Source: Sinorhizobium terangae
GTDB lineage: Bacteria > Pseudomonadota > Alphaproteobacteria > Rhizobiales > Rhizobiaceae
Length of the DNA stretch: 64,000 bases
Reading direction: 5' to 3'
NCBI RefSeq assembly: GCF_009601505.1
Contig: NZ_WITC01000036.1
Location: forward strand, 466,127 to 530,126
The notes under the pieces are model-generated. The model did no database searches. It was not told where the DNA came from and was given only the letters and a program-made list of their open reading frames with translations. This document shows positions 27,289 through 35,003 of this stretch, one piece after another. The position numbers and the translations under genes were made by a program. Numbering within the stretch: the stretch's first letter is position 1; every line of letters begins with the position of its first letter.

Positions 27289-29679
27289 ATGTTCAAGTTC
27301 CAAGCCAAATCACTGGCGACCAAACTGATCGCTGTGACAGGCGGCACGATCGCACTCGTGCTGCTCGCCTCGAATTTCGTTCTCATCTCCCAGACACAGA
27401 ACCGCGTCGAGACGCTGGTCCTCGACGACGCGGACAGCGAAGCGCACGCCATCGCATCCGAGATCGCGGGCAGCGTCGGTGAACTCGCGGCCGCCGCGCG
27501 TACGATGTCGGGCGTTCTCGGGCGCGGCCACGCCGGAGAGTCCATCGATCGCGCCGGCGCCATCAATCTCCTGAAGGCGAACCTGGAGCAGCACCAGTTC
27601 GCCTTCGGAAGCTGGTTCGCCGAGGAGCCGAAGGCCTTCGATGGGAAGGACGTTGCCAACAACACGGAGCTTGGCGGTAACGCAGAGGGCGCATTCACGC
27701 CCTATTGGTCCAAGGACCGTAACGGCAAGGCACAGCTCTCGACCTTCAAGGCCGATTATGCCGCCGAATGGTATGCCCTCGCGGCCAAGAGCGGCAAGGG
27801 GGCAATCACCCAGCCCTACCTCGCCGAAGGGACCGACGTCCCCACGACGATGAGCTCGATCGCCTATCCGGTGATGTCCAATGGCAAGATGATCGGCGTC
27901 TCCGGCGTCGACATCTCGCTCGCCTCGCTCGCCGACGATCTCGCAAAGGTCAAGCCTTTCGGCTCGGGTCGGGTCTACCTGCTGTCGCAGAGTGGCAAAT
28001 GGCTCGTGTCGCCGATCCCGGATCTGTTGATGAAAGATTATGACGGCGAAGGCGCCGATATCGTCAAGAACGCCCTGTCGTCGGCGACGTCCGGCGTGAT
28101 CAAGAATCTCACCTATGACGGAAACGAGCCCTTCAATCGCGTTGTCTATCCCTTCAAGCTGCCGAACGTAAACGCCAACTGGGTCGTGCTCGTCGACGTG
28201 CCGCGTGCGGTAATCAACGCGCCGGTCCGCGACCAGACCTATATGATGATCGTCGGCGGCCTTGTCGTCCTCGGTGCCGTGCTTGCCGGTCTTTACTACG
28301 CAGTCCGCGGCTTCGTGCAGAAACCGCTGGCCGGCCTTGTCAGCGACGTCCAGACGCTCAGCAACGGTGACTACACTCAGCCGATCGCCGGCCAGGATCG
28401 CTCGGACGAAACCGGTTCCGTTGCCAAGGCGCTGGAAGGCTTCCGCCATCAGCTCGCCGACACCAAACGCCTCGAAGGCGAAGCCCGCCATCAGCGGGAG
28501 CAGGCAGAGATGCAGCGCAATCAATCGGAAACAGAGCGCGCCGAAAGCAGCGCCCTACAACGCGACATCGTCGCCCGCCTTGGCAAGGGCCTGTCACATT
28601 TGTCGGCCGGTGACCTCGCCTTCCGCATCACCGACGAATTCCCGGGTGAATACGCGCAGCTGAAGCGTGACTTCAACGCGACGATGGAGAGCCTCGAGGA
28701 GACCATCCGGACCGTCAATCACTCGGTCGTCAATATCGGCAGCGGCACATCCGAAATCAGCAATGCCGCCAACGACCTGTCGCACCGGACGGAACAGCAG
28801 GCCGCGAGCCTTGAAGAAACCGCAGCCGCGCTCGACCAGCTTACTTCGCAGGTGAACGCCAGCGCCGAGAATGCCAAGGTTGCGGCAAAATCGGTCGAGG
28901 TGGCGAGCAGCGACGCCGAACAGTCCGGCGAGGTCGTGCAGAAGGCCATCGCAGCCATGCAGGGCATCGAGCAATCCTCGCACGAGGTCAGCCGGATCAT
29001 CGGCGTCATCGACGAGATCGCCTTCCAGACGAACCTCTTGGCGCTCAACGCGGGCGTCGAGGCTGCCCGCGCCGGTGACGCCGGCAAGGGCTTCGCGGTC
29101 GTCGCCCAGGAAGTACGCGAGCTTGCACAGCGCTCGGCAAATGCTGCGAAGGAGATCAAGACGCTGATCAATACCTCCGCAGGCCAGGTCCGCGAGGGCG
29201 TGGACCTCGTGGGCAGGGCGGGCAGTGCGCTCGAAAAGATCGCCGAGCAGGTGGTGCAGATCAACAGTCTGATCCGCCAGATCTCCAGTTCCGCCTCGGA
29301 ACAGGCGGTCGGCCTGAAGGAGATCAACTCCGCCGTCAACCAGATGGACCAGGTGACGCAGCAGAACGCGGCGATGGTCGAAGAAACGACGGCCGCCAGC
29401 ATGGCGCTGAACGACGAAGCCGGCGCACTGAGCACGCTGGTTTCCCGTTTCCGGGTCGCCCAGCAGGCGCCGGCCCAGTCCTCGCCCGAAATGTTGCACG
29501 GTGCAGCCGAGCGGATGCGCGCAGCCGAGCGTCCCGCCTCACCTGCGCCCGCCGCCAAGGACAATCGGCCGCCGCAGGCAGCGGCAAGGAGCAGCGGCTA
29601 TTCGGCATCGACGCAGCGCGTGCTTGCCCAGACATCCGGTGCCAATGCGCTCGCCCAGGACAATTGGGAAGAGTTCTGA
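27289..29679 (+). CDS. Methyl-accepting chemotaxis protein with dCACHE-like sensor and two HAMP-like regions
   Basis: A 796-residue chemoreceptor. Transmembrane helix 1 is at about residues 12-31, a periplasmic dCACHE-type sensor at 35-315 and helix 2 at 318-338. HAMP follows at 340-390, with a second HAMP-like region around 440-490. The signalling domain has its hairpin tip at about 576-600 (EIAFQTNLLALNAGVEAARAGD). The C-terminus ends NWEEF, resembling the NWETF tether that recruits CheR/CheB. Position beside rbsK and the nucleoside hydrolase recalls the S. meliloti receptor McpX, which senses betaines; I cannot confirm orthology. GAGG lies 6 bp before the ATG. Confidence 0.92.
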   Translation: MFKFQAKSLATKLIAVTGGTIALVLLASNFVLISQTQNRVETLVLDDADSEAHAIASEIAGSVGELAAAARTMSGVLGRGHAGESIDRAGAINLLKANLEQHQFAFGSWFAEEPKAFDGKDVANNTELGGNAEGAFTPYWSKDRNGKAQLSTFKADYAAEWYALAAKSGKGAITQPYLAEGTDVPTTMSSIAYPVMSNGKMIGVSGVDISLASLADDLAKVKPFGSGRVYLLSQSGKWLVSPIPDLLMKDYDGEGADIVKNALSSATSGVIKNLTYDGNEPFNRVVYPFKLPNVNANWVVLVDVPRAVINAPVRDQTYMMIVGGLVVLGAVLAGLYYAVRGFVQKPLAGLVSDVQTLSNGDYTQPIAGQDRSDETGSVAKALEGFRHQLADTKRLEGEARHQREQAEMQRNQSETERAESSALQRDIVARLGKGLSHLSAGDLAFRITDEFPGEYAQLKRDFNATMESLEETIRTVNHSVVNIGSGTSEISNAANDLSHRTEQQAASLEETAAALDQLTSQVNASAENAKVAAKSVEVASSDAEQSGEVVQKAIAAMQGIEQSSHEVSRIIGVIDEIAFQTNLLALNAGVEAARAGDAGKGFAVVAQEVRELAQRSANAAKEIKTLINTSAGQVREGVDLVGRAGSALEKIAEQVVQINSLIRQISSSASEQAVGLKEINSAVNQMDQVTQQNAAMVEETTAASMALNDEAGALSTLVSRFRVAQQAPAQSSPEMLHGAAERMRAAERPASPAPAAKDNRPPQAAARSSGYSASTQRVLAQTSGANALAQDNWEEF

Positions 29680-29701
29680 TCAGACCACGTAACCAACAAC
29701 G

Positions 29702-29728
29702 AAACGGCGCCCGATCGGGCGCCGTTTT
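29702..29728 (+). terminator. Intrinsic terminator of the chemoreceptor gene
   Basis: A 26-bp perfect palindrome AAACGGCGCC...GGCGCCGTTT followed by T residues lies 22 bp after the stop codon. It is a typical Rho-independent terminator. Confidence 0.85.
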
Positions 29729-29780
29729 CGCTTGAGGGGTCGGAAGCGGTCAGCGGTTGCACAAGCCCGATCTGAACGAG

Positions 29781-29934
29781 CCCCTCCCCAACCCTCCCCA
29801 CAAGGGGGAGCGCTTCGGAACTCGCGGCAATCGCCTGCCATTCGCATCCCTTGCGTCCTGCGCAGCCGCGCATTGGAGGTGTAGAGGTGCGGCGGGTAAG
29901 CCCCTCCCCCTTGTGGGGAGGGGTCTTAGGGGCG
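29781..29934. repeat. Long inverted-repeat intergenic element
   Basis: Two 18-bp arms, 29793-29810 and 29904-29921, are exact inverted copies (CCTCCCCACAAGGGGGAG and its complement), with C/G-rich flanks. The arms are separated by 93 bp. The element fills the gap between the convergent chemoreceptor and nucleoside hydrolase genes. Rhizobiaceae genomes carry many such CCCCTCC-type repeats; whether this one is mobile is unknown. Confidence 0.6.
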
Positions 29935-29948
29935 CCGAAGAGGTGAAC

Positions 29949-30893
29949 CTAGATGCGCGCCAGGCGCTCGGTGAGGAGATCGAAAAAGCCCTCGTCGTCG
30001 ATGTGGCGCATGACCTTGGCATTGCGCTCGCGGCCTGTCACCTGCCACCAGTCGACGACAGTCATGCCGGCCGTCAGGGCGGACGCCGTCTCGATCTCGA
30101 CATTGCAGTCGCGCCCGGTGAACAGTTCCGGCCGCAGGAGGTAGGCGATCACCGTCGGGTCATGCAGCGGCCCGCCGTCCGTACCATATTTTTCGATGTC
30201 GAAGCGCTCGAAGAACTCCAGCATTTCGGCCATCGCGATCGCCGCTGGACTGCCGATCTCGCGAATCTTCTGGACGCGGGCCTTGTGGGTCAGGACGCGG
30301 TGGGTTACGTCGAGCGGCATCATCACGATCGGGATGCCGGAGCGGAAAACGATTTCGGCGGCTTCCGGATCGACGTAGATATTGAACTCCGCCGCCGGCG
30401 TAATATTGCCGCCCTCGAAAAATCCGCCACCCATCATCACGAGCTCGCGTACCCGCGGCGCGATCTCCGGCGCCTTGGTCAGGGCAAGGGCAATGTTGGT
30501 CAAGGGGCCTAGGGTGCAGAGCGTGACCGTGCCCGCATCCTCGGCGAGCAGCGTCTCGATGATGAAATCAACGGCGTCCTGCTCCTGCAGGGGCATCGTC
30601 GGCTCCGCCAGATCCGGCCCATCGAGCCCCGACTTGCCATGGACATGCTCGGCCGTGACCAGCGGACGCGCGACCGGCCGCTCGGCACCGGCAAAGACTT
30701 TCACATCCGTCCTGTTGCAAAGCTCGCAGATGATGCGTGCGTTGCGGGCCGTCAGCGAAAGCGGAACGTTGCCGGCGACGGTGGTGATGCCTAGGACGTC
30801 GATCTCCTCCGGACTGCCGAATGCGAGCATGATGGCGGCTGCATCGTCCTGGCCGGGATCGGTGTCGATGATTATCTTTCTCGCGTTTGACAC
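29949..30893 (-). CDS. Inosine/uridine-preferring nucleoside hydrolase
   Basis: A 314-residue hydrolase that cleaves the N-glycosidic bond of ribonucleosides to base plus ribose. The calcium-binding DTDPGQDDAAAI motif lies at the N-terminus. MGGGFFEGGN, DVTHRVL and the catalytic-His HDPTVIAYLL follow. I start it at the GTG (30893) because AGGAGG lies about 10 bp upstream and the protein then has the standard length. The longer ATG frame to 31091 would add 66 unrelated residues. Ribose it frees could feed the ribokinase at 26044. Confidence 0.93.
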   Translation of the reverse strand: MSNARKIIIDTDPGQDDAAAIMLAFGSPEEIDVLGITTVAGNVPLSLTARNARIICELCNRTDVKVFAGAERPVARPLVTAEHVHGKSGLDGPDLAEPTMPLQEQDAVDFIIETLLAEDAGTVTLCTLGPLTNIALALTKAPEIAPRVRELVMMGGGFFEGGNITPAAEFNIYVDPEAAEIVFRSGIPIVMMPLDVTHRVLTHKARVQKIREIGSPAAIAMAEMLEFFERFDIEKYGTDGGPLHDPTVIAYLLRPELFTGRDCNVEIETASALTAGMTVVDWWQVTGRERNAKVMRHIDDEGFFDLLTERLARI

Positions 30894-31064
30894 TTTCTCG
30901 ATCCTCCTGGGCCACGATGATAGCGGATCTCCTCGATCCACGAACATGGCCAATTCTCTAAGACATTGAAGCAGGATTCGGACAGAAAAGCGCTTCGCAT
31001 TTCCACTTCCCGCTCTGATTTGGCGCAGCGAACTATGATTTGCGTGCGCAGCCGAGGCAAGCGG

Positions 31065-31093
31065 CTTGCACTCGTTGCTCACAGCTACCATAT
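31065..31093 (+). promoter_or_regulatory. Candidate heat-shock (RpoH) promoter for hsp20
   Basis: CTTGCA (31065-31070) and CCATAT (31088-31093) are separated by 17 bp and lie 65 bp before the hsp20 start. This fits the alphaproteobacterial RpoH pattern CTTGAA-N17-CCATAT with one mismatch. Confidence 0.5.
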
Positions 31094-31157
31094 TGCGGCG
31101 TGGATGCTGCTTGGCAGGTCCCCAAAGATGGTCGCTTGAGATGCAAGGACTTGGGCA

Positions 31158-31589
31158 ATGAGCAGGATTACGCCCTTTACCAGCCCGCTACTGCTGGGCT
31201 TTGACACCATGGAAAAGACCCTTGAGCGCATCGCCAAGGGCAATGACGGATACCCACCCTACAATATCGAGCGCATTCGCGGCGACGCATCTTCGGATGC
31301 GCCGGAGCGGCTTCGGATCACGCTCGCCGTCGCCGGCTTCTCCGAGGAGGACCTGGACGTCACGACGGAAGAAAACCAGCTGGTCATTCGGGGCCGCCAG
31401 GTCGATACGGGCGAGCGGGAATACCTGCACCGCGGCATTGCCGCCCGCCAGTTCCAGCGCACCTTTGTTCTCGCCGACGGCATGAAGGTTCTGGGAGCCG
31501 AGTTGCGCAACGGTCTTCTTTCCGTCGACCTCGTGCGGCCGGAGCCGGTGCGTATGGTAAAGAAAATTAACATTTCCGTCCCAGAGTAG
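31158..31589 (+). CDS. Small heat-shock protein, Hsp20 family (IbpA-like)
   Basis: A 143-residue holdase chaperone with the alpha-crystallin domain at about residues 38-132 (LRITLAVAGFSEEDLDV, then ELRNGLLSVDL) and a short tail with the I-x-V motif (INISV). It binds unfolding proteins in the cytoplasm and passes them to DnaK/ClpB. AAGGA lies before the ATG. A candidate RpoH promoter is visible at 31065. I saw no clear ROSE-type RNA thermometer in the 5' leader. The DUF1150 gene follows after 47 bp. Confidence 0.93.
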   Translation: MSRITPFTSPLLLGFDTMEKTLERIAKGNDGYPPYNIERIRGDASSDAPERLRITLAVAGFSEEDLDVTTEENQLVIRGRQVDTGEREYLHRGIAARQFQRTFVLADGMKVLGAELRNGLLSVDLVRPEPVRMVKKINISVPE

Positions 31590-31636
31590 GATAACCGGCG
31601 GGATTCTCCCCTGTCCGGCGACCACGGAGTATCACC

Positions 31637-31894
31637 ATGGGACTGAAAACCATCAACACATCGCTGTCGAAGAACGACCTTGCGCATCTTGGCGAGGGCG
31701 AAGTCGGCTATATCCGCAAGATGCGTTCGGAGGAGGTCTCCCGTTGTTTCCCGGAAGCTCCTGAGATGGGCCCCGGAATCGATCTGTGGGCCCTGTTCGG
31801 CGCCGACGGCACGCCGATCCTTTTGACCGACAATCGCTCCAGCACCTTCTTCAAGGCGGCCGAAGACGATCTTCGCACCGTCAGCCTGCACTGA
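31637..31894 (+). CDS. DUF1150 family protein
   Basis: An 85-residue protein of a small alphaproteobacterial family, with the conserved GEGEVGYIRKMRSEEV and GIDLWALFGADGTPI stretches. Function is unknown. In many Rhizobiales this family follows an hsp20 gene, and it does so here by 47 bp, so a link to heat shock is likely. The sequence has no membrane segment or signal peptide. Confidence 0.86.
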   Translation: MGLKTINTSLSKNDLAHLGEGEVGYIRKMRSEEVSRCFPEAPEMGPGIDLWALFGADGTPILLTDNRSSTFFKAAEDDLRTVSLH

Positions 31895-31917
31895 GCGGCA
31901 GTACGGGCGCGTGAACT

Positions 31918-32016
31918 CCCCTCATCCGGCCTGCCGGCCACTCCCGCCAGCGGGGAGAAGGTGGCTCGCGAAGTCGCCTCAGTCCCCCCTCTCCCCGCGA
32001 GCGACACGATGAGGGG
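31918..32016. repeat. CCCCTCATC/GATGAGGGG intergenic repeat
   Basis: The ends CCCCTCATC (31918-31926) and GATGAGGGG (32008-32016) are exact inverted copies. Inside, CTCCCGCCAGCGGGGAG and CCCTCTCCCCGCGAG provide further pairing. It sits between the convergent DUF1150 and trmB genes, so it may also act as a bidirectional terminator. Similar elements are common in Rhizobiaceae. Confidence 0.65.
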
Positions 32017-32030
32017 CCAAATCCAAGATT

Positions 32031-32729
32031 CTAAACGCGCCGGAACGTGAGATAGGCGGAGTTCCGTCCTTCCCGGCGCGCCTTGGCCTCGTAGCGCGTG
32101 CTCGGCCATCCCGCGAAAGGCGTGAGCCAATCGGCCGATTTTTCGGCCGTCCACTCGAAGGCTGCGTGGTCGCGGCAGTGAAGCAGCGTCCAATTGACGT
32201 AGGTGTCGATATCCGAGGCGAAGCAGAAGAGCCCGCCAGGCTTCAGGATGCGCGCGAACCGGTCCAGGTTGACCTTGGAAACGAAGCGCCGCTTCCAGTG
32301 CTTACGCTTCGGCCAGGGATCGGGATAGAGCAGATCGATCTGGTCGACTGAAGCCTCCGGCAGCCAGTCCAGCACCTGCGTCGCGTCGTCGTCATAGAGC
32401 CGGACATTGGCAAGCTTTCGCGCCTCGATCTGTCCGAGCAGCTTCGCCATCGAGTTGACGAAGGGCTCGACGCCGATAAAGCCGGTTGCCGGATCCTCCG
32501 CGGCGCGGTGGACGAGATGTTCCCCGCCACCGAAACCGATTTCCAGGCGAATGCGCCTCACCGGCTGCGGGAAGAGCATCGCCAGGTCAGCCGGCGCCGG
32601 CTCGGCGAGATCGAGCCGGAGCGTGGGGAGCAGATGCTCGAGATGGGCAGCCTGGCGTTCGCGCAAGGGCTTGCCCTTGCGGCGGCCAAAGAAGGCCTCC
32701 GTGGCTCTGGCGCGGCGCGGTTCGGTCAT
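32031..32729 (-). CDS. trmB: tRNA (guanine-N7-)-methyltransferase
   Basis: A 232-residue class I methyltransferase making m7G46 in tRNA with S-adenosylmethionine. The SAM loop [15 protein letters not shown], the [15 protein letters not shown] element and the C-terminal [12 protein letters not shown] stretch are all TrmB-typical. ATG at 32729 is chosen over the GTG immediately upstream. The gene lies downstream of metK, which makes its cofactor; the spacing of 159 bp leaves operon membership open. Confidence 0.96.
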   Translation of the reverse strand: MTEPRRARATEAFFGRRKGKPLRERQAAHLEHLLPTLRLDLAEPAPADLAMLFPQPVRRIRLEIGFGGGEHLVHRAAEDPATGFIGVEPFVNSMAKLLGQIEARKLANVRLYDDDATQVLDWLPEASVDQIDLLYPDPWPKRKHWKRRFVSKVNLDRFARILKPGGLFCFASDIDTYVNWTLLHCRDHAAFEWTAEKSADWLTPFAGWPSTRYEAKARREGRNSAYLTFRRV

Positions 32730-32888
32730 CACGATCTTCCTTCAAACAGCAAAGCGGACACTCCACCGGGAGCATCCGCTCTTGATCCCGCAATGTGGTG
32801 CGCCTGAATAGCAGTGCACCGGACCATTGCAATATTTTTCAATGCCCCGTGGCTTCGCGGCGCTGTAGATGCCCCGTCAACGGCGATG

Positions 32889-34172
32889 TCAGGCAGCGCG
32901 GCCGGATGCTCTCGGCACGGAGTAGGAGGCCGCGTCAAGCTCGATCGCTTCCTTGAGCGGCTTGACGAGATCGAGCTTCTCCCAGGAGAACGAACCATCG
33001 CGACCGGCCTTGCGGCCGAAATGGCCGTAAGCGGCGGTCTTGGCGTAGATCGGCTTGTTGAGGTCGAGATGACGGCGGATGCCGGTCGGCGAGAGATCCA
33101 TCGTCTTGCGAATGGCGTTTTCGACCTGATCTTCCGTGACCTTGCCGGTACCGTGCAGATCGACATAGATCGACAGCGGCTGGGCGACACCGATCGCATA
33201 GGAGAGCTGGATCGTGCAGCGGTCGGAAAGGCCGGCTGCAACGACGTTCTTCGCCAGGTAGCGCGCGGCGTAAGCGGCCGAACGGTCGACCTTGGTCGTA
33301 TCCTTGCCCGAGAAGGCGCCGCCGCCATGCGGGGCCGCGCCACCATAGGTGTCAACGATGATCTTGCGGCCGGTGAGGCCAGCGTCGCCGTCAGGTCCGC
33401 CGATGACGAACTTGCCGGTCGGGTTGATGTACCAGGTGCAATCGTCGGAGATCTTCAGATCGGAAAGCGCTTCGCGGATATAGGGTTCGACGACGGAGCG
33501 GACCTTGGTGGAATCCCAGCTCTCATCGAGATGCTGCGTCGAAAGCACGATCGAGGTGACTTCGGCCGGCTTGCCATCGACATAGCGTACGGTCACCTGG
33601 CTCTTCGCGTCGGGGCCGAGCTTGGCGACTTCGCCTTCGCCTTTCTTGCGGGCAGCGGCGAGCGTCTGCAGGATGCGGTGCGAGTAGTAGAGCGGCGCCG
33701 GCATCAATTCGGACGTCTCGCGGCAAGCATAGCCAAACATGATGCCCTGGTCGCCGGCACCTTCCTCGCCCTGCTTGTCCGAAGCGTTGTCGACGCCTTG
33801 CGCGATGTGCGCCGACTGGAAGTGCAGGAGCACGTCGATCTTCGCCGTCTTCCAGTGGAAACCGTCCTGCTCGTAGCCGATGTCGCGGATCGCCTTGCGG
33901 GCGGCGGACTTGAACTTCGAAGGATTGATGACTTCGTTGCCGTTCTTGTCCTTCTTCAGCAGACTCGGCGGCAGGCGGACTTCGCCGGCAATCACGACGC
34001 GGTTCGTCGTTGCCAGTGTCTCACAGGCAATGCGCACACCCCAGGGATCGACACCCGTCTTCGCCGCCTCGCGGTAGACCAGATCGACGATCTCGTCGGA
34101 AATACGGTCACACACTTTGTCCGGATGACCTTCGGCTACGGATTCACTCGTGAACAGGTAGTTTGCGCGCAT
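32889..34172 (-). CDS. metK: S-adenosylmethionine synthetase
   Basis: A 427-residue enzyme making SAM from methionine and [27 protein letters not shown] and GGGAFSGKD are the signature motifs. It is longer than the 384-residue E. coli enzyme because of inserts such as [12 protein letters not shown], as is usual in Rhizobiales. GAGGGGACTTCCCGC precedes the ATG. The leader carries an inverted repeat at 34247-34268 and no recognisable SAM riboswitch. It is preceded by a Cro/C1-type regulator gene whose terminator separates the two transcripts. Confidence 0.97.
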   Translation of the reverse strand: MRANYLFTSESVAEGHPDKVCDRISDEIVDLVYREAAKTGVDPWGVRIACETLATTNRVVIAGEVRLPPSLLKKDKNGNEVINPSKFKSAARKAIRDIGYEQDGFHWKTAKIDVLLHFQSAHIAQGVDNASDKQGEEGAGDQGIMFGYACRETSELMPAPLYYSHRILQTLAAARKKGEGEVAKLGPDAKSQVTVRYVDGKPAEVTSIVLSTQHLDESWDSTKVRSVVEPYIREALSDLKISDDCTWYINPTGKFVIGGPDGDAGLTGRKIIVDTYGGAAPHGGGAFSGKDTTKVDRSAAYAARYLAKNVVAAGLSDRCTIQLSYAIGVAQPLSIYVDLHGTGKVTEDQVENAIRKTMDLSPTGIRRHLDLNKPIYAKTAAYGHFGRKAGRDGSFSWEKLDLVKPLKEAIELDAASYSVPRASGRAA

Positions 34173-34246
34173 GCGGGAAGTCCCCTCAATGAAAGAAGCG
34201 GTGCGAACGTGTTAGTGGTTTTGCCGCCGAAAAACAAGCGAACAAC

Positions 34247-34268
34247 GACATAAATATATCTTTATATC
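34247..34268. promoter_or_regulatory. Inverted repeat upstream of metK
   Basis: On the metK strand GATATAAA, a GATATA spacer and TTTATGTC form an inverted repeat with one mismatch in eight, about 75 bp upstream of the start codon in an AT-rich stretch. It could be an operator, perhaps for the adjacent Cro/C1 regulator, or part of the promoter. Confidence 0.4.
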
Positions 34269-34384
34269 GGTATTGCCAGCCGAAATCTCAACCTGCATGT
34301 CTCTTTGAATCCTACCCGATTCAAGAGTGCGGCAGCGACGGTTGCGCGTTTGGCAAGAGCGCCGCGCCGCAGGGCGAAGCGCGC

Positions 34385-34416
34385 AAAAAAAGCGGCACTC
34401 AGGCCGCTTTGTTTTT
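34385..34416. terminator. Bidirectional intrinsic terminator after the Cro/C1 regulator gene
   Basis: AAAGCGG and CCGCTTT form a 7-bp stem around an 8-nt loop, with A-runs on one side and T-runs on the other. It lies just downstream of the regulator stop codon at 34438. Confidence 0.75.
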
Positions 34417-34437
34417 GTGGTCTGTGAACCGCGCTGG

Positions 34438-34857
34438 CTATTCGCTTTCCGCCTCGGCGGCCAATGCCTTTACCAGGTCGACCAACTTCCGCCGTACCTT
34501 CGGGTCGGAAATCTTGACGAAGGCCCGATTGAGCTGAAGTCCTTCGGAGGACGACAGAAAATCAACCACGTAGTTGGAGCTGGAGGCTTCGGCCATGCCG
34601 GATGCGCCGCCGGCGCCTTCCCCGGGGGCATCCTCGAAGAAGAACGACACCGGAACGTTGAGGATAGCAGAAATGTTCTGCAGACGGCTCGCGCCAACGC
34701 GGTTCGTTCCCTTCTCGTATTTCTGGATCTGCTGGAAGGTGATCCCCAGGGCTTCGCCGAGCTTTTCCTGGCTCATGCCCAGCATCGTCCTGCGGAGGCG
34801 AATCCTGCTCCCGACATGAATGTCGATCGGGTTCGGCTTCTTCTTGTTTTCAATCAT
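34438..34857 (-). CDS. Cro/C1-type helix-turn-helix regulator (PhrR/PraR-like)
   Basis: A 139-residue DNA-binding protein. The HTH_XRE domain is at about residues 14-70 (GSRIRLRRTMLGMSQEKLGEALGITFQQIQKYEKG). A linker and a C-terminal helical region (SSSEGLQLNRAFVKISDPKVRRKLVDLV) follow. It matches the rhizobial family including S. meliloti PhrR and R. leguminosarum PraR, linked to acid pH and attachment/quorum sensing; the assignment is from memory. I start at ATG 34857, preceded by AGGAA. A longer open frame begins at 34980 but its first 41 residues are unlike the family. Confidence 0.9.
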   Translation of the reverse strand: MIENKKKPNPIDIHVGSRIRLRRTMLGMSQEKLGEALGITFQQIQKYEKGTNRVGASRLQNISAILNVPVSFFFEDAPGEGAGGASGMAEASSSNYVVDFLSSSEGLQLNRAFVKISDPKVRRKLVDLVKALAAEAESE

Positions 34858-35003
34858 GTCCGCGTTCCTAAACACGCTGTTTCGGGTGCCCGCAACCTGG
34901 CATCGCGCAGATCGCTCCTTTGCAATCTTGCCGGCAATCAAGAGCCCCACCCGTGGGTGAAGGTTGAGGGATTCGGCCACTATGCAATTTTAGGGGTTTT
35001 AGG

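Noticed and set aside
29949-31091. Longer start for the nucleoside hydrolase
   Set aside because: The extra 66 residues are unlike the family; the GTG at 30893 has an ideal AGGAGG and gives the standard length.
31094-31157. ROSE-type RNA thermometer in the hsp20 leader
   Set aside because: The short leader can pair CCCAA with TTGGG near the ribosome site, but the conserved ROSE anti-Shine-Dalgarno stretch is not recognisable.
34173-34330. SAM riboswitch upstream of metK
   Set aside because: No SAM-II pseudoknot sequences or other known SAM aptamer core could be found in the leader.
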